Source: Alteromonas_F sp964429915 (GTDB lineage: Bacteria > Pseudomonadota > Gammaproteobacteria > Enterobacterales > Alteromonadaceae). Taken from it: DNA of 64,000 nucleotides. The position numbers and the translations under genes were made by a program. A model generated the notes under the pieces. It was not told the origin of the DNA. It saw nothing but the letters and a program-made list of their open reading frames with translations, and did no database searches. Location: positions 62,001-126,000 of the forward strand of contig CAYSDZ010000001.1 in the NCBI GenBank assembly GCA_964429915.1, in the 5' to 3' direction. This document shows positions 35,449 through 42,874 of the stretch, piece after piece; the stretch's first letter is position 1; every line of letters begins with the position of its first letter.

Positions 35449-35522
35449 GTCGAGTAGCCCGAAGGAACTTCCCCTTCAGGCTCTCACAGAACCGGACGTG
35501 AACGTCTCCGCTCATCCGGCTC
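35449..35522 (-). mobile_element. group II intron remnant 2: intact domain V and domain VI, 3' end
   Basis: Domain V (35522-35489) is 34 nt with every expected part: 8-bp lower helix GAGCCGGA/TCCGGTTC, 2-nt CG bulge, 6-bp upper helix TGAGCG/CGTTCA and a GAGA tetraloop. Domain VI follows as a 10-bp helix (AGCCTGAAGG/CCTTCGGGCT), then CTACTCGAC with the 3' end at 35449. The structure is intact although the rest of the intron is missing. Confidence 0.88.
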
Positions 35523-35525
35523 CTA

Positions 35526-35705
35526 TTAATTAGCCTTCGCGTACAATAATTTCCAATGAACAAACAGCCAAGTTTGATTTCGTGCAATACGAGTCAACCA
35601 GTGTACAGCTCGCCTTCTATGATTGCGTAATCGTTTGTACTTTCGCGTTGGCCACATGATCAAGCGACGCTCAAAGCATTTAAAGATAAGCAGCAATGCT
35701 GACTT
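35526..35705 (-). pseudogene. C-terminal fragment of group II intron reverse transcriptase/maturase (remnant 2)
   Basis: 59 codons are open between TAG (35706-35708) and TAA (35526-35528). The peptide FERRLIMWPTRKYKRLRNHR, followed by RRAVHWLTRIARNQTWLFVHWKLL, is the basic group II intron maturase (GIIM) domain. The reverse transcriptase domain is absent, so it is a 5'-truncated relic. The stop lies 3 bp before domain V. Confidence 0.85.
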
Positions 35706-35832
35706 CTAAACGGTCTTATTTATACTTGATGAATCATCACGATGACTCTCTCGAAGGAAAAGCAGTCCCCACCGGCTTCCAATAAAACATCCCAAAGTTG
35801 CAACTGCGTTGAATCCAAAAATTGGGTATAAA
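35706..35832. other. short spacer between intron remnant 2 and repeat copy 1
   Basis: No gene seen. A short stretch read leftward (TTTATTGGAA followed by a GG-rich segment) resembles a stretch near 38370-38390, hinting that both derive from a related lost gene. Confidence 0.3.
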
Positions 35833-36055
35833 AAAGATTAACGCCATTTACTACCCTGTGTGACAGCTGTATTTAGAGCTTGTTTCGCGTGATACAAATT
35901 GGAGATTTGCAAACAGGTAAGGAATTAAAAGTTGGCAGGGTAGCTTAGTGGGCTGACCATGCATGAGTACAGAAAATCTGCCTCAACACATGCGTGTTCA
36001 AGCACTATTTTATGATGAGGCTTTTAGGCGCCAAAGTCGAAATCCCGTTTTAATC
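35833..36055 (+). repeat. ~220-bp dispersed repeat, copy 1 (MITE-like, GATTAA...TTAATC)
   Basis: About 93% identical by eye to 38096-38315, same orientation. Homology begins at AAAGATTAACG and stops exactly after CCCGTTTTAATC, so the unit is bounded by inverted GATTAA / TTAATC. No target-site duplication is visible. Most differences fall in the first ~130 bp; the last ~90 bp, which holds an ATG and 30 open codons, differ at one base. Confidence 0.75.
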
Positions 36056-36202
36056 GCTATTTACTTATTGCAGGCCGCGCAATGTAGCGGCAAAGCCTTT
36101 CGAGTTTATCTGGCTGATGTGCGTCGACGAAAACGTCTGCATGTAAACTTAACTTTGAAATTTGAGCAACTTGCCTTAGCGCTCCGACACTGTGTGACGT
36201 AG
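35963..36202 (+). CDS. small ORF starting in the repeat (79 aa), doubtful
   Basis: ATG within repeat copy 1; the product starts MSTENLPQHMRVQALFYDEAF and runs out of the repeat into unique sequence, ending HCVT. The same ATG in copy 2 gives a 39-codon ORF (38223-38342) diverging after the repeat. The N-terminal part is almost identical in the two copies. No ribosome site is obvious and no family was recognised. It may be a fragment of a lost gene carried by the repeat. Confidence 0.25.
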   Translation: MSTENLPQHMRVQALFYDEAFRRQSRNPVLIAIYLLQAAQCSGKAFRVYLADVRRRKRLHVNLTLKFEQLALALRHCVT

Positions 36203-36400
36203 TCGTGTAGTCGTTTAACAACGTCAGCATTCGAAGCATAGGAGGAACTAGTTCCGCCATTAACAGCTAAAAGCACGGTTGCTAATGTGTAGATAATTTT
36301 TTTGATTTTACTCTTTCCTTATTGGTGATATCTACTTTTTTCAACAAGCACAAGCCACCTTCAATCAAGTGATGATGAAAGTTACTGTGTTCTCGTACTT

Positions 36401-36436
36401 TCAAAAGGCCGACTCTGTTGGTTGTGATGTCGGCCT
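36401..36436 (-). terminator. rho-independent terminator of the sigma-factor cassette
   Basis: Leftward: AGGCCGAC, 15-nt loop, GTCGGCCT, then TTTTG. It lies 21 bp past the stop of the 67-residue gene. The T tract is short. Confidence 0.7.
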
Positions 36437-36456
36437 ATCGTTGATTTGTAAAAAGA

Positions 36457-36660
36457 CTAAGCCAGTTTGCCATTAGCTGACTGAAGCTTCGCAAATGTCA
36501 CTACGGTAGTTATCATCAAAGAAACCAAAACTAAACGGAATGTTGCCTCGTGACCGATTAGAGCAATGGATAGATCATTTATGGCGACCAACATCAGTGT
36601 CACAAATTGAACGAGTTGTAAGGCAATCAATTGCTTAATGGAGGGTGATTTTTTAAACAT
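36457..36660 (-). CDS. small two-helix membrane protein (67 aa)
   Basis: Two hydrophobic segments (LIALQLVQFVTLMLVAINDL and FRLVLVSLMITTVVTFA) with short basic ends. The ATG follows AAAGGAAAG, a good ribosome site. Last gene of an operon with an ECF sigma factor and a membrane protein, and followed by a terminator. No family recognised. Confidence 0.65.
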   Translation of the reverse strand: MFKKSPSIKQLIALQLVQFVTLMLVAINDLSIALIGHEATFRLVLVSLMITTVVTFAKLQSANGKLA

Positions 36661-36694
36661 CGTTTACTTTCCTTTTAGTGGTATTACAAACTAA

Positions 36695-37273
36695 TTATAC
36701 GTTTTCTGAATCTGATAGCATCTGACGCAAACTCAACAATTCTGCGTTTTTACGCCTTATACGAAACTCTGCCCACAAAACTATGATGATGGTTGAAAGC
36801 AACAGGCCAGCGCTTGCCGCTAAAATAGCCTTTAATGGTACTTGAGTAAGTTCTAAAAAATGGACTGATACACCGATAGCTGGGACCAATGCATAAGACA
36901 ATGCCACCTTTTTAGCTAGCTTATGCATGCGAATTGAAAGGTTGCATTGCGTGATAAGTTGAGAAAAGGTACCCAACGCACTTCTGTCTTCCCATTTGGC
37001 ATATCGCCAACTTTTTTTTGTTGAGAAAAACGCCAGTCCAGGCACTAAAAAAATAAAGGTTAATCCAACTAACCAGTGAACAACGTCTGCGTTGCTATTT
37101 AAAATAATCCAGGCACCCGCAATAACAAATAGTAGAGATGAAATAGCACTGTAAGCCACGCCAAGCCTGTACCACATAGCATTTCTTTTTGCCTTTTTAA
37201 GCATTGATTTATGAGGCAATTCCACGGTTTGCCATGTGGACTTAATATTGTTTAAAAATGCATCTTGATTCAT
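36695..37273 (-). CDS. membrane protein, possible anti-sigma factor (192 aa)
   Basis: Starts at ATG 37273, overlapping the sigma-factor stop (ATGA) after a GGAGG ribosome site. An N-terminal cytoplasmic segment of ~45 residues is followed by four hydrophobic stretches (about 47-70, 75-95, 130-150, 155-178). Position right after an ECF sigma gene and translational coupling suggest an anti-sigma partner, but no zinc-binding HxxxCxxC motif is present, so this is inference. A membrane protein controlled by the sigma factor is the alternative. Confidence 0.6.
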   Translation of the reverse strand: MNQDAFLNNIKSTWQTVELPHKSMLKKAKRNAMWYRLGVAYSAISSLLFVIAGAWIILNSNADVVHWLVGLTFIFLVPGLAFFSTKKSWRYAKWEDRSALGTFSQLITQCNLSIRMHKLAKKVALSYALVPAIGVSVHFLELTQVPLKAILAASAGLLLSTIIIVLWAEFRIRRKNAELLSLRQMLSDSENV

Positions 37274-37758
37274 GATAAAGCCTCCCGTAACCATTCTTTT
37301 GCACGGTTTATTCTCACGCCTACATTGCCAACAGTTGTTCCCAAAATCACCGCGATTTCTTTGTAACTCATGTCTTCCAGCAATAAGGTGATGGCCTCTT
37401 TAAGAGGAACGGGCATTTGCCGAACAGCAGTAATCAAGAGAAGCTGCTCTTGATTTAACTGAATGTCAGACTCAATTGACCACTTTTGTTCTAAATTACC
37501 TTCCAAGGAATCCGTATGTTTATTTTTAGCGGCTTCTTTTGCCACGTGATCGATAGATTTATTGTGTGCAATTCTTAAGACAAAGCTCTTTAAACTGCCG
37601 CTTCCCGAATAATTATTCAAAGATGTCCAAATAGCCAAACCAATTTCCTGAATTAAGTCTTCCCTTAAGGCGGGATCGGCTTCGAAACTGCCTGCTAGGC
37701 GCGCTATTGACGGCCCGTACTGCTCAATAATTTGGTCGAATTCCGATGTATCTTTCAA
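37270..37758 (-). CDS. ECF-type RNA polymerase sigma factor (162 aa)
   Basis: Sigma-70 family member with region 2 (ALREDLIQEIGLAIWTSLNNY and SLKSFVLRIAHNKSIDHVAKEA) at about 28-80 and region 4 (LLLEDMSYKEIAVILGTTVGNVGVRINRAKEWLREAL) at ~125-161. The helix-turn-helix of region 4 is intact. It heads a three-gene leftward operon with two membrane proteins. The signal and target promoters are unknown. The cassette is flanked by the two repeat copies. Confidence 0.88.
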   Translation of the reverse strand: MKDTSEFDQIIEQYGPSIARLAGSFEADPALREDLIQEIGLAIWTSLNNYSGSGSLKSFVLRIAHNKSIDHVAKEAAKNKHTDSLEGNLEQKWSIESDIQLNQEQLLLITAVRQMPVPLKEAITLLLEDMSYKEIAVILGTTVGNVGVRINRAKEWLREALS

Positions 37759-37875
37759 AAAAAGCCCTGATGTTTCTTTCCACTATGCTAAAGACTGTTG
37801 AGTAGTCAATTCCTGGCACGCCAAGCGCTTTTTTAACTAAAAGCCTGCGTATATTATGTTAAGTCGGAGTGAGTG

Positions 37876-37905
37876 AAAGGTTTATTACAAAAATAATAAA
37901 CCTTT
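37876..37905. terminator. strong hairpin in the intergenic region upstream of the sigma gene
   Basis: AAAGGTTTATT ... AATAAACCTTT, an 11-bp stem with an 8-nt loop, between the sigma gene and repeat copy 2. Rightward it is followed by CTTGAATAAATTCTTTTT, so it could terminate rightward transcription; no coding gene precedes it. It may be a relic or an operator. Confidence 0.4.
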
Positions 37906-38095
37906 CTTGAATAAATTCTTTTTATGAAGGTTCAGTATTAGTGAATAAGCTCGGTTAATACCATTTACACGCAATAGATAAAACAAGCAATTTGTTTAAC
38001 AAATAAACAATTAGATGTCTGGAGTTTTTACACTTTCTTGAGCTAGTCTGCTGAATCCCTCTAGAACTGTTGACGGCATGTTTTTTGAGCATAGG

Positions 38096-38315
38096 AAAGA
38101 TTAACGCTATTTACTACCCTATGTGTACAGCTGTATTTAGGGCTTGTTTCGCGTGATACAAATTGAAGATTTGCAAACAGGTAAGGAATTAAGCGTTGGC
38201 AGGACAGCTTGGCGGGCGGGCCATGAGTACAGAAAATCTGCCTCAACACATGCGTGTTCAAGCACTATTTTATGATGAGGCTTTTGGGCGCCAAAGTCGA
38301 AATCCCGTTTTAATC
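38096..38315 (+). repeat. ~220-bp dispersed repeat, copy 2 (MITE-like)
   Basis: Second copy of the 35833-36055 repeat in the same orientation, with the same boundaries (GATTAACG... and ...GTTTTAATC). Together the copies flank 2.04 kb holding the ECF sigma cassette, like a composite element. Confidence 0.75.
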
Positions 38316-38562
38316 TCTACGTCAGTCACCGGAAACGCGTGAGATTCAATCTTGGCGGTGGCACCAATTCCGCCAGTTTTCCAATAAAGTCCACGGGTTC
38401 CAAAAAGACCTGAGTGGTGCCATTGCGTTAGGGTGTCTTGAATTCGTATCGTACTTTCTCTGAGGGTGTTACATATTTTCATCGATGTCATTAATTTTCT
38501 CACATTTTAGTCAGTAGGTGTAATAACCGCTACTCTTTCACTTTTGCGTAATGAGAGTAACC
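38316..38562. other. intergenic stretch between repeat copy 2 and the IS21-like fragment
   Basis: A leftward open frame begins at an ATG near 38482 with a basic product containing RIQDTLTQWHHSGLFGTRGL, but it runs into the repeat and has no recognised family; probably a gene fragment. Towards the right edge, TGTAATAACCGCTACTC (from 38519) begins with TGT, as IS21-family ends do. Confidence 0.3.
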
Positions 38563-38685
38563 ATGTCAACGACACCTATAACGATGAAAAAACTGAAAGA
38601 TATTCTTCGTCTTATACCCGTTCCACCTCAACATGCTCGATTCAGCGAACGAATAAAAGTATTTAAACAATTTGACACAGTATAA
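38563..38685 (+). pseudogene. 5' fragment of an IS21-like transposase (istA-type), doubtful
   Basis: ATG followed by STTPITMKKLKDILRL, the usual opening of IS21-family IstA proteins before their helix-turn-helix. The homology then stops; the remaining ~23 codons to the TAA look unrelated. If correct, this is the left end of an IS21-like element that was deleted or truncated. Confidence 0.35.
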
Positions 38686-38704
38686 ATCCTTTTAGACTTC
38701 GCCC

Positions 38705-40261
38705 TTGGGAGCTTCACAGCGCTTTTATGGCTGCGTTATACTTATTCGAAAAATTAATAACATTCCTTCTCAAGTATGCCTTCCCACAAAAAAAGCTGTG
38801 ATAGTCCTAATCGATGAACAGCGCCTGACTCGCGATGCCATAAGGCATGAGTTATTAAACTTGGGTGTTGCTTATATTAGGGGTGCAGCAAATGGGTTTG
38901 AAGCGAATCAAGCGTTCGCTCGCAAACGTTTTGACTTAGTGTTTATCTCTTTCAACCTAAATACAGACAAAGACGGATTCCACTTGTTGGAAGAACTGAA
39001 ATTTAAGTCTTACATCACGCATCAAACTACGGTTATTTTTTTGAGTGCTGAAACAAATTCTTCACTCGTTAATAGCGTTATTGAGCTTCAACCCGACGAT
39101 TTTTGGACCAAACCACTAAAACCCGTAAAAATTAGAGCGCGTATTAAACAAGTCATCGAAGAGCGAATGATTATGTGTAAACCGCTTATGTATGCTGATA
39201 AAAAAGATTATTCAAAAGCAATTTATTACGCTCAACAGATCATAGAAAGAAAGCTTGCCGTTGCACACAACGCTAAGCTTCATCGTTTGGTTATTTCCTG
39301 TTTAATTAATTTGGGTGAGCTTGATGATGCGCAAGACTACTTGAAGGCCTTGCTTAAACATGCAGACTATGCATGGATACACATCGGATTAGTTTCGATT
39401 CACTTAAAGCAGAAAAAGCTGGACGAAGTACAACCTACTATTCTTCGTCTAAAACAACGGGAGGACACCAAATTTGCGATTCATGATTTACTAGCGAACT
39501 ATTTTACTGAGGAAAAAGAGTTTAAACAGGCGTACCAAGAAACGCGTATTGCTGCTGACTTAGCCCAAACCCTCTCGGGTATAAAGCTTAACGACTGCAT
39601 TCGCCAACTGTATAAACATCTTAGCCTACTTAAATATGGTAAACACACCAAGCAGTTGAAAAAGCAATTATTGATCATCGAAGCAAGATTATTGAATATT
39701 CAAGGCCGAAAATCGACTGCAGACGGTTTTTTACATGAGGTTGGTAACGGAGAGTTGCTCAAAAGTTTCGAAGATAAGCTTGATTTAATGAAAGCCTTTC
39801 ACGAGAGCGGAAACCTTGAGCAAGCAAAGCTAACGTTACAGGTGCTGCAAAGTGAACTGCACAAAAGTCATGAACGCAACCTGATTTTAGAGTCTTACGT
39901 AAAACAGGAATTAAACGAGAGAACTGAAATTCGTTTTTCGAGTAAAGAGCTATTAACGATGTCTCAAAACTACTACGAAGCAAAACGCTTTAAACCTGCT
40001 TTGAAATGTTTGGTTCAAGCATTTGTGCTCTCACCTTCAAATAAGACAGTAGCAATGGCAATTTTGAGAGTAGCACGTGCCCAACATGGTTCTGGTGACA
40101 GTTTTAGTCAGGAGGAAGAAGATACAGTAACGCGCTGTTTTACCTTGCTCAATTCATCAGAGCTATCGCACGATAAGCAGGAAGAGTTCACGAACCTTAA
40201 ACATTCTTTATACATGTTGCAAAATAGAACAAACTGTTCAGCTGCCCTATCACACTGTTAG
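38705..40261 (+). CDS. response-regulator-like receiver domain with TPR repeats (pseudo-receiver)
   Basis: Residues ~30-155 are a receiver domain: VIVLIDEQRLTRDAIRHEL (acidic pair), FDLVFISFNLNTDKDG, VIFLSAETN and DDFWTKPLKP (switch Thr/Ser and Lys). The phospho-acceptor position, normally Asp in FDLIFCDYNL-type sequences of this family, is Ser here. Residues ~165-500 are TPR-like helices (DDAQDYLKALLKHADYAWIHIGL, RFKPALKCLVQAFVLSPSNKT). The frame opens with TTG at 38705, but residues 1-28 are not family-like. An ATG at 38775 lies in the +1 frame and would be in frame if a run of seven A's (38788-38794) had six. A GTG at 38798 is another start. Confidence 0.7.
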   Translation: MGASQRFYGCVILIRKINNIPSQVCLPTKKAVIVLIDEQRLTRDAIRHELLNLGVAYIRGAANGFEANQAFARKRFDLVFISFNLNTDKDGFHLLEELKFKSYITHQTTVIFLSAETNSSLVNSVIELQPDDFWTKPLKPVKIRARIKQVIEERMIMCKPLMYADKKDYSKAIYYAQQIIERKLAVAHNAKLHRLVISCLINLGELDDAQDYLKALLKHADYAWIHIGLVSIHLKQKKLDEVQPTILRLKQREDTKFAIHDLLANYFTEEKEFKQAYQETRIAADLAQTLSGIKLNDCIRQLYKHLSLLKYGKHTKQLKKQLLIIEARLLNIQGRKSTADGFLHEVGNGELLKSFEDKLDLMKAFHESGNLEQAKLTLQVLQSELHKSHERNLILESYVKQELNERTEIRFSSKELLTMSQNYYEAKRFKPALKCLVQAFVLSPSNKTVAMAILRVARAQHGSGDSFSQEEEDTVTRCFTLLNSSELSHDKQEEFTNLKHSLYMLQNRTNCSAALSHC

Positions 40262-40336
40262 ATTAAACCGCTTAGATAGCACAGGGTGACTCAGACTTCT
40301 TTCAGTCTGATGGGTTTGCCAGCTTCGCTAGACAAA

Positions 40337-40362
40337 CAAAAAAGCCCGCTTATAAAGCGGGC
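40337..40362 (-). terminator. rho-independent terminator of recA
   Basis: Leftward: GCCCGCTT-TAT-AAGCGGGC followed by TTTTTTGTTTG, 37 bp past the recA stop. Strong. Confidence 0.93.
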
Positions 40363-40398
40363 ACAAAACGGAACGGGGAAGTTCCAATCAGTAAATCA

Positions 40399-41433
40399 TC
40401 ATAGAAGCTCTTCTTTCGCTTCGCCTTCTTCAGCAGTGATTGTTTTAGACAATAGCAAGGCTTCGCGAATTCTACCTTCAAGTTCGTTCGCAATTTCAGG
40501 GTTTTGACGCATAAAACGCACAACGTTGGCTTTACCTTGGCCAATTCTGTCACCGTTGTAGCTATACCAAGCCCCTGCTTTTTCAACAAATTTTTGGCTT
40601 ACACCTAAATCTATAAGCTCTGCCTCTTTAGAGATCCCCTCGCCATAAAGGATTTGGAATTCTGCTTGTTTAAACGGGGGGGCTACCTTGTTTTTGACTA
40701 CTTTTACTCGGGTTTCATTGCCGACAATTTCATCGCCTTCTTTTATTGCGCCTATACGACGAATATCCAAGCGAACAGATGCATAAAATTTAAGCGCGTT
40801 TCCGCCCGTTGTCGTTTCTGGTGAACCAAACATTACGCCGATTTTCATTCGGATTTGGTTGATAAAAATACATAAGGTATTGGTTTTTTTAATGTTAGCC
40901 GTTAATTTTCGAAGTGCTTGAGACATGAGACGCGCTTGTAAACCAACATGGGAATCTCCCATGTCGCCTTCAATTTCAGCTTTCGGCGTTAATGCTGCCA
41001 CTGAGTCAACAATAACAACATCCACCGCACCAGAACGCACCAACATATCGCAGATTTCTAGCGCCTGTTCACCTGTATCGGGTTGCGACACAAGCAACTC
41101 ATCTATATTAACGCCTAACTTTTCAGCATATACGGGGTCCAAAGCATGCTCAGCATCAACGAAGGCACAGGTTTTCCCTTTTTTTTGCGCTTCAGCAATA
41201 ACTTGCAAAGTAAGCGTGGTTTTTCCTGAGGACTCAGGTCCGTATATTTCTACCACACGACCACAAGGCAAGCCGCCAATACCCAAAGCTATGTCAATAC
41301 TTAGCGAACCTGTTGATATGGATTCAATGTCCATCGCTTGGTTGTCACCCAAACGCATAATTGCGCCCTTACCAAATTGTTTTTCAATTTGTCCCAAGGC
41401 GGCGGAAAGAGCTTTAGATTTATTGTCGTCCAC
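40399..41433 (-). CDS. recA: recombinase RecA
   Basis: DNA strand-exchange protein and co-protease for LexA. The start is taken as GTG at 41433 (VDDNKSKALSAALGQIEKQF), giving 344 aa; an in-frame TTG at 41478 would lie on top of the -10 box. Walker A GPESSGKTT at ~65-73, the VIVDSVAALTPKAEIEGD segment (L1 side, about 139-156) and the L2 region INQIRMKIGVMFGSPETTTGG (about 193-213) are intact. Controlled by a LexA box within the promoter. Confidence 0.97.
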   Translation of the reverse strand: MDDNKSKALSAALGQIEKQFGKGAIMRLGDNQAMDIESISTGSLSIDIALGIGGLPCGRVVEIYGPESSGKTTLTLQVIAEAQKKGKTCAFVDAEHALDPVYAEKLGVNIDELLVSQPDTGEQALEICDMLVRSGAVDVVIVDSVAALTPKAEIEGDMGDSHVGLQARLMSQALRKLTANIKKTNTLCIFINQIRMKIGVMFGSPETTTGGNALKFYASVRLDIRRIGAIKEGDEIVGNETRVKVVKNKVAPPFKQAEFQILYGEGISKEAELIDLGVSQKFVEKAGAWYSYNGDRIGQGKANVVRFMRQNPEIANELEGRIREALLLSKTITAEEGEAKEELL

Positions 41434-41477
41434 AGAAAAATCTCGTTTAGTTAAAGTGCTTGCGTCAGTTAAAACCA

Positions 41478-41506
41478 AATATACTGTATAATTATACAGC
41501 TGTAAA
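41478..41506 (-). promoter_or_regulatory. recA promoter with embedded LexA (SOS) box
   Basis: Leftward: -35 TTTACA (41506-41501), a 17-bp spacer, -10 TATATT (41483-41478). The spacer holds the perfect LexA palindrome CTGT-ATAATTAT-ACAG (41484-41499). LexA binding would occlude RNA polymerase. A transcript start near 41471 gives a 5' UTR of about 38 nt to the GTG. Confidence 0.9.
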
Positions 41507-41591
41507 TGTTATTTAAACATTTAATCTATAATCGTGATTAACGCTCATCATGATTAAGTTTTACTATACGGAGTGTATCGAGTTAATCGTT

Positions 41592-42116
41592 CTATTCAAC
41601 TAGACTTTGAGTCAGTAATGCTAGGGCGGTATCTATTGCTTGTTCACGCACGTGCTCACGATCGCCTTCAAAATACCGAGAGACAGACTGGGTGACGCCT
41701 TGCGTGCACAAACCAAACCAAACGAGGCCAACCGGTTTTTCTAACGAACCGCCATCAGGCCCCGCAATTCCACTCGTTGCAATCGCAACATCAGCTGTAG
41801 CCATGCTTGCTGCGCCCAATGCCATTTGAATAACGGTTTGTGAAGAGACCGCGCCATAGTCGGCAAGTGTATCGGCATTGACGTTCAAAAGAGCGGTTTT
41901 TGCCGCGTTGCTATACGTGACCCATGAACTGTTAAACCAATTTGAACTCCCCGCAATACTGGTAAAAGCATAGGCAAGCCCACCGCCTGTGCAGCTCTCT
42001 GCGCAGCTTACAGTCCAGTTTTTGGACACGAGTACTTGGGCGATTTTTTCCACCTGGCTTTTTCTTTGGAAAGCGCTTGAAGAACGTGGGGAACAACGCT
42101 GGTTGTACTTGCTCAT
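41592..42116 (-). CDS. pncC: nicotinamide-nucleotide amidohydrolase PncC (CinA C-terminal family)
   Basis: Deamidates nicotinamide mononucleotide to nicotinate mononucleotide in pyridine nucleotide recycling. Motif VSCAESCTGGGLAYAFTSIAGSS, the YSNAAKTALLNV segment and TSGIAGPDGG are family hallmarks. Only the C-terminal CinA domain is present (about 174 aa), as in E. coli PncC/YgaD, which is also next to recA. ATG at 42116 or GTG at 42149; neither has a clear ribosome site. Confidence 0.9.
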   Translation of the reverse strand: MSKYNQRCSPRSSSAFQRKSQVEKIAQVLVSKNWTVSCAESCTGGGLAYAFTSIAGSSNWFNSSWVTYSNAAKTALLNVNADTLADYGAVSSQTVIQMALGAASMATADVAIATSGIAGPDGGSLEKPVGLVWFGLCTQGVTQSVSRYFEGDREHVREQAIDTALALLTQSLVE

Positions 42117-42291
42117 AATGATTATGTTTTTAAAAGACCTAAATGACACAGTAAAAAAATGATAACGCTTATTAAAATACAGTCAAATTAAGCTACGCAA
42201 ATAAATCAAACTACCTTGGGCGGCCTATCATTTTCTTTTTTACCCAGATTATATACACTTTCGAATGATTAAAAATTAAAAGGTGGTATGA

Positions 42292-42789
42292 GTGAATAAT
42301 CTGTTTGAAAAAATGTTATGGAATAGTCGCATTCTACTAATAGTAGGAGTGGTTTGTTGCATGCTTACAGCGATTTGTTTGGTTATTCTTGGCTCTGCTG
42401 AGGTGTTTCATCTCGCTACCGATCTAGCCTATTATTTAACTAACACAAGCACTACGATAACGAGAGATTCCTTAGTGCTACTTGTAGTTGAAATATTAGA
42501 TACCTTTTTACTCTCAGCCATTTTGTTTATTTTTTCTTTCGGGCTTTATGAGCTTTTTATTAGTCCAATAGAACATGCAAAACGTTCTCAATCGCAAGCC
42601 TTCACCATTAGTAGCATCGATGATTTAAAAACGAAGCTTGGAAAAGTCATCATAATGATCCTAGTGGTCAAAGTATTTGCTTATATTGTTGAAATAAAGC
42701 CAAAAAACATGACTGAACTGCTGTATTTGTCGCTAGTTGTGTTACTTGTCTCTGTCAGTTTATGGCTTGGATACAAGAAAAAGATTTAA
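42292..42789 (+). CDS. UPF0114 family membrane protein YqhA-like
   Basis: Four hydrophobic segments and the family's conserved tail (SIDDLKTKLGKVIIMILVVKVFAYIVEI). The start is GTG preceded by AAAGGTGG. 165 aa, normal. The function of UPF0114 is not established. It precedes mutS by 85 bp, in the same direction. Confidence 0.82.
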   Translation: MNNLFEKMLWNSRILLIVGVVCCMLTAICLVILGSAEVFHLATDLAYYLTNTSTTITRDSLVLLVVEILDTFLLSAILFIFSFGLYELFISPIEHAKRSQSQAFTISSIDDLKTKLGKVIIMILVVKVFAYIVEIKPKNMTELLYLSLVVLLVSVSLWLGYKKKI

Positions 42790-42874
42790 CATCGGGGCGC
42801 GCGTTTATTCATTGACTGATACGACAGCAGTTAAATTATCCCCTTTCAAACTAAACTTTAAATTAGGTAACACC

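Noticed and set aside
36057..36260. Open frame on the - strand antisense to repeat copy 1 and its flank
   Set aside because: No ribosome site or recognisable product; overlaps the + strand frame in the repeat.
38061..38261. Open frame of 66 codons on the - strand in repeat copy 2
   Set aside because: It reads through the repeat in the opposite direction, is not preserved in copy 1, and has no family-like sequence.
35833..38315. Integron cassette with attC-like ends around the sigma operon
   Set aside because: The repeats are ~220 bp and in direct orientation, and no attC core sites or integrase were seen.
41478..41480. TTG at 41478 as the recA start
   Set aside because: It coincides with the -10 box of the LexA-regulated promoter, so it cannot be on the transcript; GTG 41433 fits the family length.
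42737..42874. 46-codon N-terminal extension of MutS
   Set aside because: It overlaps the end of the yqhA-like gene and is not family-like; TTG 42875 aligns exactly with E. coli MutS.
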